64,000 bases of DNA. Source: Spartobacteria bacterium. Its GTDB lineage: Bacteria; Verrucomicrobiota; Verrucomicrobiia; Chthoniobacterales; Chthoniobacteraceae. The stretch spans positions 62,001-126,000 of the forward strand of contig JAJPJG010000011.1 in assembly GCA_021324395.1 (NCBI GenBank), in the 5' to 3' direction. The translations under genes were made by a program, and so were the position numbers. Positions 20,557 through 29,065 of this stretch are shown piece by piece (within the stretch, counting starts at the first letter, position 1; each line of letters begins with the position of its first letter). Under the pieces are notes generated by a model. That model saw only the letters and a list, made by a program, of their open reading frames with translations. It did no database searches and had not been told where the DNA came from.

Positions 20557-20796
20557 ATGTCCGCCATTCTCGAACAACCAATCAGTCTCAAGCAAGCCCG
20601 CTGCGGCGAGCCGCTCCGCATTTTGTCCGTGCGCAACGAATGCCCGGCTTCGCAGCGCCTGCGTGAACTCGGTTTTTGCGAGGAAGCCGTCGTCAGCAAA
20701 CTCGCAGACGGCAGCGCGATGATCTGCCGTCTCTGCGGTATCCGCGTTGCGATCGCGCGCGATCTCGGCGAGCGGATTTTGGTCGAGCGGCTGTGA
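20557..20796 (+). CDS. feoA: FeoA domain protein, first copy (cysteine-containing)
   Basis: A 79-residue SH3-like FeoA protein. FeoA assists FeoB-dependent ferrous iron uptake at the cytoplasmic face. The pattern ISLKQARCGEPLRILSV, LRELGFCEEA and GIRVAIARDLGERILVERL covers the whole domain. Five cysteines (in ARCG, NECP, GFCE and ICRLCG) are unusual for FeoA and could bind a metal or form disulphides. Its TGA overlaps the GTG start of the second feoA (GTGA), so the two are translationally coupled. Confidence 0.8.
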   Translation: MSAILEQPISLKQARCGEPLRILSVRNECPASQRLRELGFCEEAVVSKLADGSAMICRLCGIRVAIARDLGERILVERL

Positions 20797-21026
20797 GCGG
20801 CGAAGTCCTCAGCTCGCTGGCGGCCGGCGAACGCGGACGCGTCGTCGGCTTCGATCTGCCTCCGGAACAGCAACAGCGCTTGTTGGAAATGGGTTTAACA
20901 ACGGGCGTCGAGTTCCAAATCATCCGCTACGCGCCGCTTGGCGATCCGCTCGACCTCAAGGTGCGCGGCTATCATCTTTCGATCCGCAAACGCGAAGCCA
21001 GCTGCATCCGCGTCGCACGGCTGTAA
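20793..21026 (+). CDS. feoA: FeoA domain protein, second copy
   Basis: A 77-residue FeoA protein read from the GTG at 20793, which overlaps the stop of the first copy. It shows the usual motifs LSSLAAGERGRVVGFDL, RLLEMGLTTGVEFQIIRYAPLGDP and YHLSIRKREASCIRV. This copy is closer to the canonical FeoA than the first. The feoB ATG follows after three bases. Tandem feoA genes before feoB are known in several phyla. Confidence 0.85.
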   Translation: MSGEVLSSLAAGERGRVVGFDLPPEQQQRLLEMGLTTGVEFQIIRYAPLGDPLDLKVRGYHLSIRKREASCIRVARL

Positions 21027-21029
21027 GCA

Positions 21030-23117
21030 ATGACAACATTGGTCCAACAAGCGGAAACCGTCCGTCAAGTCGCCATCGCCGGCAATCCGAACTGCGGCAA
21101 GAGCACGATTTTTAATGCGTTAACGGGAATGCGACAAAAGGTCGGCAACTATCCGGGCGTGACGGTCGAGAAAAAAACCGGCCGCTTTTTCGGCAGTCAC
21201 GGCGAGACGATGTCGCTGCTCGACTTGCCCGGCAGCTACAGCCTGCAAGTCCGTTCGCCCGATGAGGCGGTCGCGCGCGACGTGTTGCTCGGCCGGCTGC
21301 CCGATACGCCGCGGCCCGATGTGATCATCGCGGTCGTTGATGCGTCGAATCTCGAGCGCAATTTGTATCTCGTCGCGCAACTGCTCGACCTGCAACTGCC
21401 CGTCGTCGTCGCGTTAAATATGGTCGATTTGGCCGAACAAAACGGCTGCGTCATCGATGTCGCTGCGCTGCGCGAAAAACTCGGAGTGCCCGTGATCCCG
21501 ATGATCGCGACAAAGGGCGTTGGTTTCATCGAGTTAAAACAAGCGCTTTCCTGTGATCCGCTGCCGAAACCCGCCGTGTGCGTGCCGATGCCGGAAGTGA
21601 TCGAAACCGAGGCGCGCGCTCTTGCCGAAAAACTCGATATTTCATCCGACATTGCTTTTCCCGAGGCGCTGCTGCTCCTCGCGCTGCACGACCGCGCGCT
21701 GGCAGAACTCGCGCACGAACGCGAAATCATTGATGCGACGCTCGCCGCGCAGCGCCGCATTCGCGACGTCGATCTCGACCCGATGTCCGCGCAGGTCGAT
21801 GCACGCTACGCGTGGATCCAAAAGGTCTGCCACGCCGCTGTCAGCAAGCCCGGCGATCACAGCGTGTCGATTTCAGACCGTATTGACGGGGTGTTAACGC
21901 ATCGCTTTTTGGGCTGGGCTGCATTTCTCGGCGCAATGGCACTGATGTTTTTCTGCATCTTCACCGTCGCGCAATATCCGATGGACTGGCTCGACGGCGC
22001 ATGCACCGGCCTCGCAAATTGGGTCGGCAGCAAGCTGCCCGCGAGCGATCTGCGCAGCCTGCTCACCGACGGTGCAATCGCCGGTGTCGGGCGCGTCGTC
22101 GTCTTTTTGCCGCAAATTTTGATCCTCTATTTTTTCCTCGGAGTGCTCGAGGACAGCGGCTACATGGCGCGCGCCGCGTTCATCATGGACCGGCTGATGT
22201 CGCGCGTCGGCCTGCACGGGAAATCGTTCATCCCGCTGCTCAGTTCGTTCGCATGTGCGATTCCCGGCGTGATGGCGACGCGCACGATCGAGAACCGCAA
22301 AGATCGCCTCGTGACGATCCTCGTCGCGCCGCTCATGAGTTGCTCGGCGCGACTGCCTGTTTACGCATTGATGATTGCCGTCCTGATCCCCGCCGCGAAC
22401 GCACTGCAAAAAGCCGGTATCATGCTTTGCATGTATCTGCTCGGCATCATCGCAGCTTTCGTCATGGCGTGGCTGTTTAAGCGCACGCTGCTGAAAAGTG
22501 AAACACCGATGCTGCTGCTTGAATTGCCGCCGTATCGTATGCCGTCACTGCAAACCGTCGCGCTCCGCATGTGGGAACGCTCCGGAATTTTCCTTCGTCG
22601 CGCCGGCACGGTCATTCTGGCGCTCTCGATTTTATTGTGGGCGCTCGCCACTTATCCAAAACCGTCCGACCCCAACGCGTCGCCCGCCGATGCGCTTGCA
22701 CACAGCATCGCCGGCAAAATGGGGCACGCGCTCGAACCCGCGATTCGCCCGCTCGGTTTCGATTGGAAAATAGGCATCGGCCTCATCGGCTCGTTCGCGG
22801 CGCGCGAGGTTTTTGTCAGCACGATGTCGATTGTTTATAACGTCGAAAGCAGCGACAAAGAGAACATCGAGCCGCTCCGCGACACGATGCGCAACGAACT
22901 TCGCGCCGACGGCAGGCAGGTCTTCACACCGCTCGTCTGCATCGGGTTGATGGTCTTTTACGTGCTCGCGATGCAATGCATCAGCACCGTCGCGGTCGTC
23001 CGACGCGAGACCAACTCGTGGACCTGGCCGCTGTTCCAAATCGGCTACATGACCGCGCTCGCCTGGCTCGGCGCATTTGCCGTTTTCCAAGGCGGGCGCC
23101 TGCTCGGTTTCCAATGA
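21030..23117 (+). CDS. feoB: Ferrous iron transporter FeoB
   Basis: A 695-residue inner-membrane Fe(II) transporter with an N-terminal G domain: G1 GNPNCGKST (18-26), G2 region NYPGVTVEKKTG, G3 DLPG (65-68), G4 NMVD (130-133). A helical guanine-dissociation-inhibitor-like segment follows, then the membrane part with two Gate-type repeats (FLPQILILYFFLGVLEDSGYMARAAF, EVFVSTMSIVYNV). Full length, although shorter than E. coli FeoB. It is the third gene of a four-gene operon and overlaps the next start by four bases (ATGA). Confidence 0.95.
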   Translation: MTTLVQQAETVRQVAIAGNPNCGKSTIFNALTGMRQKVGNYPGVTVEKKTGRFFGSHGETMSLLDLPGSYSLQVRSPDEAVARDVLLGRLPDTPRPDVIIAVVDASNLERNLYLVAQLLDLQLPVVVALNMVDLAEQNGCVIDVAALREKLGVPVIPMIATKGVGFIELKQALSCDPLPKPAVCVPMPEVIETEARALAEKLDISSDIAFPEALLLLALHDRALAELAHEREIIDATLAAQRRIRDVDLDPMSAQVDARYAWIQKVCHAAVSKPGDHSVSISDRIDGVLTHRFLGWAAFLGAMALMFFCIFTVAQYPMDWLDGACTGLANWVGSKLPASDLRSLLTDGAIAGVGRVVVFLPQILILYFFLGVLEDSGYMARAAFIMDRLMSRVGLHGKSFIPLLSSFACAIPGVMATRTIENRKDRLVTILVAPLMSCSARLPVYALMIAVLIPAANALQKAGIMLCMYLLGIIAAFVMAWLFKRTLLKSETPMLLLELPPYRMPSLQTVALRMWERSGIFLRRAGTVILALSILLWALATYPKPSDPNASPADALAHSIAGKMGHALEPAIRPLGFDWKIGIGLIGSFAAREVFVSTMSIVYNVESSDKENIEPLRDTMRNELRADGRQVFTPLVCIGLMVFYVLAMQCISTVAVVRRETNSWTWPLFQIGYMTALAWLGAFAVFQGGRLLGFQ

Positions 23118-23254
23118 GTCCGCTCGTCGATCACATCCTCGTCGCGCTGCTCATCGTTGGTGCGCTCGCATTTTTCGCACGCCGATTTTTCAGCAAAAAA
23201 AAATCGTGCGGCAGCGGTTGCTGCGACGTGGGCAAACCGAAGATCGGACGCTAG
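23114..23254 (+). CDS. FeoB-associated Cys-rich membrane peptide
   Basis: A 46-residue peptide that starts within the feoB stop (ATGA overlap). It has one hydrophobic segment (about 8-22, ILVALLIVGALAFFA), a basic stretch RRFFSKKK, and a cysteine cluster SCGSGCCDVGK with C32, C36 and C37. This matches the FeoB-associated Cys-rich membrane protein family, which often replaces FeoC. It probably contacts FeoB or binds iron at the cytoplasmic face. Its stop overlaps tail-to-tail with that of the next gene. Confidence 0.85.
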   Translation: MSPLVDHILVALLIVGALAFFARRFFSKKKSCGSGCCDVGKPKIGR

Positions 23255-24357
23255 GAAACACGCGAAACTTCGACCGACGAAATCGGCGGCAGGTTGTCGG
23301 CGAGCACCTGCCACGAGTCGCCCTCGTCACTTGACGCAAAAATTTTGCCGGTGTTCGTCGCGAAATAAATTCCAGCCGGATCGGCGTCGTCCACGGCCAT
23401 GCCTTCGCGCAACACGCCCGCAAAAACTTTTTCCTCCGGCAGACCCTTCGCGAGCGGCTGCCACGTTTTCCCGCCATCGCGACTGCGAAACACGCGCAAC
23501 TGCCCGTCCGGCGGGCAGCGAAACTCCGCGCCTTGCAGCGGCAGCACGTAAATCGTCTCCGGCTCACGCGGATGAACTCCGAGCGGAAAACCAAAATCCG
23601 ACGGCAGCCCCGCGGTGATTTCCTCCCACGTGTCGCCCGCATCCGCGCTGCGATAAACGCCGCAGTGATTTTGTTGAAACAGCAAACCGGAGTCGCCGGC
23701 CGAGATCAGCAGCTTGTGAACGCACTGCCCGAACTCCGGATATTTCTCCGGCATGAACTCCGCGCGCGTGCCGCGGTTCTTTGTGTGCCATGTTTGACAC
23801 CCGTCGTCGCTGCGAAACACGCCGACTGCCGAGATGCCGACGAACATCCGCTGCGGATTTTTGTGATCGAGCTGGATCGAGTGCAGGCAAAGACCGCCCG
23901 CACCCGGATGCCAAAACGGCCGCGTCGGATGCGTGCTCAACGTCGTGACTTCGGTCCACGTCTCGCCGGCATCTTCGCTGCGAAACAGCGCGGCGGGCGC
24001 CACGCCGGCAAACAGCACGCCCGGCTCGTTCGCGCGACCCGGCTCGATATGCCAGATGCGCTCGAGTTTCAGCCCGGATTTTTCGTCAAAGGCAGGACCG
24101 CGTTTCGCGCTCGTCCACGTCTGCCCGAGATCGTCGCTATAAACAATCTCGCAGCCGAACCACGCATCGTTCGCCGTGGCAAAAATCCTTCCGCTGCGCG
24201 GATCCCGCACCGCGTGGTTGATTTCCTTTCCCTTCAAGAATGCACCGTGCATTTCCCATCGCTTCCGATCGCTGCTCGAAAAAATGAAGAGACCTTTTTT
24301 CGTTCCGGCCAGCAGTTGCATTTGCATGGCGCGGATTTTTTTCCGCGCGCGTCGCAA
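23251..24357 (-). CDS. Asp-box (BNR) beta-propeller protein
   Basis: Up to 368 residues with at least six Asp-box motifs (SxDxGxxW): SDDLGQTW, SEDAGETW, SDDGCQTW, SADAGDTW, SRDGGKTW and SSDEGDSW. They predict a WD40/YVTN/BNR-type propeller similar to exo-sialidase-like or photosystem-stability-like proteins. No sialidase catalytic Arg triad or FRIP motif can be recognised, so enzymatic activity is unproven. There is no signal peptide. The frame starts at 24357, but the start may be the ATG at 24327 or 24321, just before QLLAGTKKGLFIF, the first propeller strand. Its stop shares three bases with that of the Feo peptide on the other strand. Confidence 0.7.
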   Translation of the reverse strand: MRRARKKIRAMQMQLLAGTKKGLFIFSSSDRKRWEMHGAFLKGKEINHAVRDPRSGRIFATANDAWFGCEIVYSDDLGQTWTSAKRGPAFDEKSGLKLERIWHIEPGRANEPGVLFAGVAPAALFRSEDAGETWTEVTTLSTHPTRPFWHPGAGGLCLHSIQLDHKNPQRMFVGISAVGVFRSDDGCQTWHTKNRGTRAEFMPEKYPEFGQCVHKLLISAGDSGLLFQQNHCGVYRSADAGDTWEEITAGLPSDFGFPLGVHPREPETIYVLPLQGAEFRCPPDGQLRVFRSRDGGKTWQPLAKGLPEEKVFAGVLREGMAVDDADPAGIYFATNTGKIFASSDEGDSWQVLADNLPPISSVEVSRVS

Positions 24358-24383
24358 ATGGCGAGTCTAAATCGCGCGAAAGA

Positions 24384-24467
24384 TGCCGGCGGAGGGGGTC
24401 GAACCCACACGCCCTTGCGGGCACTGGATTTTGAGTCCAGCGCGTCTGCCAATTCCGCCACGCCGGC
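24384..24467 (-). tRNA. tRNA-Leu (CAA)
   Basis: Read on the minus strand, it starts GCCGGCG and ends CGCCGGC plus discriminator A, a perfect seven-base acceptor stem. The anticodon loop CTCAAAA gives anticodon CAA (codon UUG). The T arm contains GGGTTCGACCCC. A long variable arm (GCCCGCAAGGGC) identifies a class II tRNA, as expected for leucine. No CCA is encoded. Length 84 bases. Confidence 0.95.
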
Positions 24468-24491
24468 AAAAGCGTGCGACGAAGGTAGCCG

Positions 24492-25091
24492 CTAAAAATT
24501 CGTTTGCAAGCCCTCCTGCAAAGCGCGCGGCGGGCCGAGAATTTCGCGCAAAATCATCGCGTCGCGCAGCGTTGCGGGCGATTGCAGCAGCGCGCGAAAG
24601 CTCGCGCGCGGCGCGGTTGGTTGCGCGGTTTTTCCCTCGATGAATTCCGGCACAACTTCCGGCGCGATTTGTGTGGTGACCGGAATCGATTCTACTTTCG
24701 GCTCTGGAAAATATGCGGGCGCGGGTTGCGGCGTTTGCAGGATTTCCGGCTCTGGCTCGCGAATCACCTCGCGCTTTTTCGGCTTAAAAACAGTCGGCGG
24801 AAACGCAACCGGACGCGGCGCGATAATCGGCGGAACCGGCTTCACGCGCGGCACGCGCTGCTGCTCGATGACTTCGCGACGCGAAAGTTGCCTGCGCTGC
24901 GGGCGCGGCGGCGGCGAATCCTTCGGCACACCGAGCGCCTCCATGAAGCGCCGCATCCGCTCTTCTTCACTCGTCTCGTCGCGCGGCGAGCGCGGCGCGT
25001 CGTCATCATTGGAGCTCCCGCCTTTGTCGCTGATGAGCCATTTCATCAACGCGAGCGCGCCGATGATGATGAAGACGAAAAGCTGTTCCAT
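24492..25091 (-). CDS. Pro-rich single-pass membrane protein next to FloA
   Basis: A 199-residue protein with one N-terminal membrane segment (about 4-19, LFVFIIIGALALMKWL). An acidic/basic linker follows (DETSEEERMRRFMEALG), then a long Pro/Arg/Val-rich region, and a conserved-looking C-terminal helix, TLRDAMILREILGPPRAL. Similar C-termini occur on hypothetical proteins of Planctomycetes and Verrucomicrobia. It begins six bases after the floA stop, so it is almost certainly co-expressed with floA and may act in the same membrane domain. No enzymatic motif. Confidence 0.6.
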   Translation of the reverse strand: MEQLFVFIIIGALALMKWLISDKGGSSNDDDAPRSPRDETSEEERMRRFMEALGVPKDSPPPRPQRRQLSRREVIEQQRVPRVKPVPPIIAPRPVAFPPTVFKPKKREVIREPEPEILQTPQPAPAYFPEPKVESIPVTTQIAPEVVPEFIEGKTAQPTAPRASFRALLQSPATLRDAMILREILGPPRALQEGLQTNF

Positions 25092-25097
25092 CGCGAA

Positions 25098-26129
25098 TTA
25101 CTTCGCTTCTTCGCGCGGCTTGTCCGTGCCGGCAATCGACTCGCGCATGTTCGTATCGGACTGCACGTTTTTCATGCGGTAGTAATCCATGATGCCGAGA
25201 TTGCCGGCGCGAAATGCCTCGGCCATTGCCTGCGGCACGAGCGCCTCGGCCTCGACGACTTTTGCGCGCTGTTCCTGCGTCTTCGCGCGCATCTCCTGCT
25301 CGACGGCGACCGCCGCGGCGCGGCGCACTTCCGCTTTCGCTTGTGCGACACGTTTGTCCGCGTCCGCCTGCTCGGCTTGCAGCTTCGCGCCGATGTTTTC
25401 ACCTACATCCACGTCGGCAATATCGATGGAAACGATTTCGAACGCCGTTCCGCTGTCGAGTCCCTTCACGAGGACTGTCTTGGAAATTCGATCGGGATTC
25501 TCGAGCACTTCCTTGTAGGAATCGGCGGAGCCGATTGCCGTTACGATGCCTTCGCCGACGCGCGCGATGATCGTTTCCTCGGTTGCGCCGCCGACGAAAC
25601 GGTCGAGATGCGAACGCACGGTGACACGCGCTTTGACTTTCACGCCGATACCGTCCTTCGCCACGCCGTCAATGGTGCTGCGGCCCATCGCCGCGTTCGG
25701 ACAGTCGATTACTTTCGGGTTGATGCTCGTGCGCACCGCTTCGAGAACTGTTTTGCCCGTGCCTTTCGTCGCGAGATCGATTGCGCAGGCGCGGTTGTAA
25801 TCGAGCGCGATTCCCGCTTTGTCCGCAGCGATCAACGCGAGCACCACCTGGCCCACATCGCCACCCGCGAGGTAATGCGCTTCCAGCAAATCGGACGGAA
25901 TGTCGATGCCCGCTTTCATCGCCGTGATGCGTGTGTCGACGATCACGCCGACCGGCACGCGCCGCAGCCGCATCGCGACCATCGTGAACAACCCGACCGG
26001 CGCATTTGCGATGCGGGCGCGGATCCAGATGCCGATGAAGTTAAACATCACCACGACAAAAATCAGGACGAACAACGCCGCGATGCCGACGATCGCGAGC
26101 AGAAAGAGACTTCCGAAACTTGGATTCAT
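25098..26129 (-). CDS. floA: Flotillin-like protein FloA
   Basis: A 343-residue bacterial flotillin of the UPF0365/YqfA type, a scaffold of functional membrane microdomains. An N-terminal hydrophobic hairpin (about 8-35) is followed by the SPFH-like domain with [19 protein letters not shown] and [20 protein letters not shown] long Ala/Glu/Arg-rich coiled coil ([23 protein letters not shown]) precedes the C-terminal segment. Length and motif order match Bacillus FloA. It is divergently transcribed from the ClpX-like ATPase gene with about 108 bases between them. Confidence 0.92.
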   Translation of the reverse strand: MNPSFGSLFLLAIVGIAALFVLIFVVVMFNFIGIWIRARIANAPVGLFTMVAMRLRRVPVGVIVDTRITAMKAGIDIPSDLLEAHYLAGGDVGQVVLALIAADKAGIALDYNRACAIDLATKGTGKTVLEAVRTSINPKVIDCPNAAMGRSTIDGVAKDGIGVKVKARVTVRSHLDRFVGGATEETIIARVGEGIVTAIGSADSYKEVLENPDRISKTVLVKGLDSGTAFEIVSIDIADVDVGENIGAKLQAEQADADKRVAQAKAEVRRAAAVAVEQEMRAKTQEQRAKVVEAEALVPQAMAEAFRAGNLGIMDYYRMKNVQSDTNMRESIAGTDKPREEAK

Positions 26130-26237
26130 GTGCTGCGCTTAACCGTTTTTTGAAAAGCCATCAATGTTTAACATTTCCGCGTCGTCACAATTGTGCGCTG
26201 CATTGTGCATTTGTGCTGCCATGTTAGCTTTTCCTAA

Positions 26238-27821
26238 ATGAGTGAGCCGAAATTTCCGACGCCCGAGGAACTGCAGCAAAAGATTTCCGAATTTATGAAG
26301 ACACAGTTCGGCGGCAACGTTTCCGTCTCCACGCACGTCGCGACGGAACCGGACGGCGCGCCGACCTATGATTTCGAAATGGACGACGATTTTTTCGAGT
26401 TCGACTATCTGCCGCGCGACATCAAGGCGTATCTCGACCGATTCGTCATCAAGCAGGATGAGGCGAAGAAGGTGCTCTCGATCGCCGTCTGCGATCACTA
26501 CAATAACGTGAATTACATGCATCGGCTCAAAAAGGAGAGCGCGCAGAAGGCGTATGAAACCGAATACGCGAAGCAAAACGTGATTCTCATCGGACCCACC
26601 GGCGTCGGAAAAACCTATCTCATCAAACACATCGCCGACCTGATCGGCGTCCCTTTTGCAAAAGCGGACGCGACGAAATTCAGCGAGACCGGCTACGTCG
26701 GCGGCGATGTCGATGACCTCGTGCGCGAGCTTCTTCGCCAGGCCGACGGCGATATAGCGATCGCGCAATATGGCATCATTTACATCGACGAGATCGACAA
26801 AATCGCGGCGATGCAAAACCCGACGGGGCGCGATGTCAGCGGACGCGGCGTGCAGACGGCGCTGCTGAAATTGATGGAGGAAACCGACGTGCCGGTGCGC
26901 AATCCGATGGACCTGCAGGGTCAGCTCCAGGCCGCGCTCGAGTTTCAAAAATCGGGCGGAAGACCGCAGCCCCAGACCATCAACACGCGGCATATTCTGT
27001 TCATCGTCAGCGGCGCATTCGACAAACTCAAGGGCGTCATCCTGCAACGCGTGAAACAGTCGCGCATCGGCTTCGCAGCGGAGCCCGCAGGCTCGCTTGA
27101 CGACGCCGGCCTGTTCCGCCGGGCCACGACGCGCGATTTCATCGACTTCGGTTTCGAGCCGGAATTCATCGGCCGCCTGCCCGTCCGCGTCGTCTGCGAG
27201 GAACTCAACGTCGCCGACCTTTTCGAAATCATGAAGCGCTCCGAAGGCAGCATCATCCGGCAATACGAGCGCGCGTTTCAGGCTTACGGCATCGAGGTTG
27301 CCTTCGAGGACGAAGCGCTGCGGCGCATCGCACAGCTCGCCGCCGAGGAGAAAACCGGGGCGCGCGGTTTGTTAACCGTCTGCGAGCGCATCCTCCGCCA
27401 GTTCAAATACGAGCTGCCCGGCTCCGGCGTCACACGATTCAACGTCGATGCCGACCTCATCGAACAGCCCGACGCGACGCTGCAAAAACTGCTCGCACTC
27501 GGCCACGCGGAAAAAACGAAAGCGCACGCCGCGGTCGCGCGCGATTTCGCGCGGCAGTTCACGGAAAAACACGACGTCCGCATCAAGTTCAGCGACGACG
27601 CCATCGCGCGCCTCGTCGCCGTCGCCGATTCGGAAAATGTGGAAATGCTCGATCTCTGCGAGCGACTTTTCAAAGACTACGAATTCGGCCTAAAGCTGGC
27701 CCGCGGCAGCGGCAAAACACTCATCCTCACCGCCGACGCCATCGACAGCCCCGACAAATTCTTAAGCGACTGGCTCGTAAAAACCTTCCGCGGCACCCCG
27801 CCCGAAGACACACCTGCATAG
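26238..27821 (+). CDS. ClpX-like AAA+ ATPase without zinc domain
   Basis: A 527-residue AAA+ protein of the ClpX/HslU group. Walker A GPTGVGKT is at 119-126, Walker B IYIDEIDK at 181-188, sensor/arginine-finger region EFIGRLPVRVV near 308, and a C-terminal AAA lid (TGARGLLTVCERILRQFKYE). It lacks the N-terminal four-cysteine zinc domain of true ClpX. Instead it has an acidic leader (TYDFEMDDDFFEFDYLPRD) and about 100 extra C-terminal residues. It has no obvious IGF/LGF ClpP-docking loop that I can point to. It is probably an unfoldase paralogue rather than the housekeeping ClpX. Confidence 0.8.
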   Translation: MSEPKFPTPEELQQKISEFMKTQFGGNVSVSTHVATEPDGAPTYDFEMDDDFFEFDYLPRDIKAYLDRFVIKQDEAKKVLSIAVCDHYNNVNYMHRLKKESAQKAYETEYAKQNVILIGPTGVGKTYLIKHIADLIGVPFAKADATKFSETGYVGGDVDDLVRELLRQADGDIAIAQYGIIYIDEIDKIAAMQNPTGRDVSGRGVQTALLKLMEETDVPVRNPMDLQGQLQAALEFQKSGGRPQPQTINTRHILFIVSGAFDKLKGVILQRVKQSRIGFAAEPAGSLDDAGLFRRATTRDFIDFGFEPEFIGRLPVRVVCEELNVADLFEIMKRSEGSIIRQYERAFQAYGIEVAFEDEALRRIAQLAAEEKTGARGLLTVCERILRQFKYELPGSGVTRFNVDADLIEQPDATLQKLLALGHAEKTKAHAAVARDFARQFTEKHDVRIKFSDDAIARLVAVADSENVEMLDLCERLFKDYEFGLKLARGSGKTLILTADAIDSPDKFLSDWLVKTFRGTPPEDTPA

Positions 27822-27924
27822 CCGAGGCCGCCGGGGCGACACTCCATCCAGCCTCACCGCGGCTTCCACCGGAGTGATCGAGCTATAGTAGCTTTACCTG
27901 TTGGTCGCTGCTCTCAGCCTTCGC

Positions 27925-28020
27925 TTTCTGGAAGTTCAAATCCGGCGCGTGGTCATCGCCACCATCTGCCGAGAAAAAGGACACGACATCGACGCCGCCT
28001 GCGGGCAGTTGCGGCTATAG
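27925..28020 (+). pseudogene. Remnant of the rlmN 3' end
   Basis: A frame ending in TAG at 28018-28020 reads RRVVIATICREKGHDIDAACGQLRL. GHDIDAACGQLR is the characteristic C-terminus of RlmN, the 23S rRNA A2503 / tRNA A37 methyltransferase. Only about 30 residues are recognisable; an in-frame stop lies upstream at 27889-27891, and the radical-SAM core is absent. It sits at the junction between GC-rich core genes and the AT-richer block that follows, so it may be a scar of rearrangement or insertion. Confidence 0.6.
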
Positions 28021-28053
28021 ACGCAAAGGGAGATGCAGACGGCTTAAACATTG

Positions 28054-28069
28054 AAGATAGTTCTATCTT
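28054..28069 (-). terminator. Hairpin after the 4-TM protein gene
   Basis: AAGATA (28054-28059) pairs with TATCTT (28064-28069) around a four-base loop, directly abutting the stop of the minus-strand gene. No U-run follows on the minus strand, so termination is only a possibility. Confidence 0.3.
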
Positions 28070-28948
28070 TTACTTTAAGAGTTTTTCGTATTCGATGAGC
28101 ATCCGTTTAACCCCATCCCGGTATTCGTCGATTTTACGTATAATTCCACCTATCAAAAAAAGTGCCACTACGCTAATTGTTAGCACAATCCAGACATAGT
28201 AATTTTCAGTGGGGTGTTTTAGAGAGAAGCCAGGAGGACGAAATGGCGAATACCCCCACTGCAAAAAACAAAACTGCACGATGCCGCTAAAGGCGATTGT
28301 TGCTACAGGTAAAAGACCGAGCCCTTTGTAAGCAACTCTTATAAAAGGGAAAGCATGTCCTTTATTACTTTCGTCATAGTTGAAACTGCTATAGGCCGTA
28401 TCATCGTCCGTCAAATGAGTAAAAACTAGGTTTCCAGCGATCCCGTGAAAAACAAAACGTATTGTTGCTTTATCACAAGATGCAGTATCTCGGAGTAAAG
28501 AGTGCACACTGTGGTTCTCACGCCGAGAACACCAAAAGAACCAGATCATAGTAATCGTGAGGGCACAGCTCGCGAGCAATGTCGCATCACTGGTGCTAAC
28601 TCTCACACCTAGTAAACTTGAAGAGATTTGCTGGTTCTGCACCCATTGATCCAGCCAACGCTGCTGTAAGTATGAAGTGATTGGATAACTTTCTGCTAGG
28701 CTTCGCTCAGCTGTGTAGTTAATCGGATAGCCATTTCTATCTTTCACATCTTGATTAAGGATTGATGAATTCCAGAAGCGGTATCTGCCAAAATCCCGAT
28801 CCCAAGAAAAATAAGCATTAACGATTCCGAGAATAATGGACACCGAAATTACCGTCGCGACAAAAAAGGCAATCCGGGATCGTGTAAGACAGTCTTTAAT
28901 ACCATCCAGCCGAATCTGCAGTGTAGCTTTTAGATCAATTGTTTCCAT
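28070..28948 (-). CDS. Four-TM protein of unknown function
   Basis: A 292-residue protein with about four hydrophobic segments: near 26-48 (FFVATVISVSIILGIVNAYF), 125-143, 215-235 and 250-272. A soluble loop of about 75 residues lies between the first two segments (FGRYRFWNSSILNQDVKDRN onward). The C-terminus is a charged helix, KIDEYRDGVKRMLIEYEKLL. I recognise no family. The coding DNA is AT-rich for this window (22 G+C in the 60 bases 28141-28200), which suggests different ancestry from the flanking core genes. It is the last gene of the minus-strand accessory block, separated by 117 bases from the chitosanase-like gene. Confidence 0.6.
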   Translation of the reverse strand: METIDLKATLQIRLDGIKDCLTRSRIAFFVATVISVSIILGIVNAYFSWDRDFGRYRFWNSSILNQDVKDRNGYPINYTAERSLAESYPITSYLQQRWLDQWVQNQQISSSLLGVRVSTSDATLLASCALTITMIWFFWCSRRENHSVHSLLRDTASCDKATIRFVFHGIAGNLVFTHLTDDDTAYSSFNYDESNKGHAFPFIRVAYKGLGLLPVATIAFSGIVQFCFLQWGYSPFRPPGFSLKHPTENYYVWIVLTISVVALFLIGGIIRKIDEYRDGVKRMLIEYEKLLK

Positions 28949-29065
28949 GCTCGCATTCTTACAGCTTTTACTACAATCGGGTTGAGTTTTTACGCAGTCT
29001 AGCGATCCTTATTGCATCCACTCAACTGGCATTGTATTCGATCGCTATAGATAGTGGCATGCCTA

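Noticed and set aside
23114-23254. FeoC (winged-helix) assignment for the small Feo peptide
   Set aside because: It has a membrane segment and a Cys cluster rather than a winged-helix fold, so it fits the FeoB-associated Cys-rich family.
24504-26153. 549-residue open frame antisense to floA and its partner
   Set aside because: Arg/His-rich shadow; FloA on the other strand is unmistakable.
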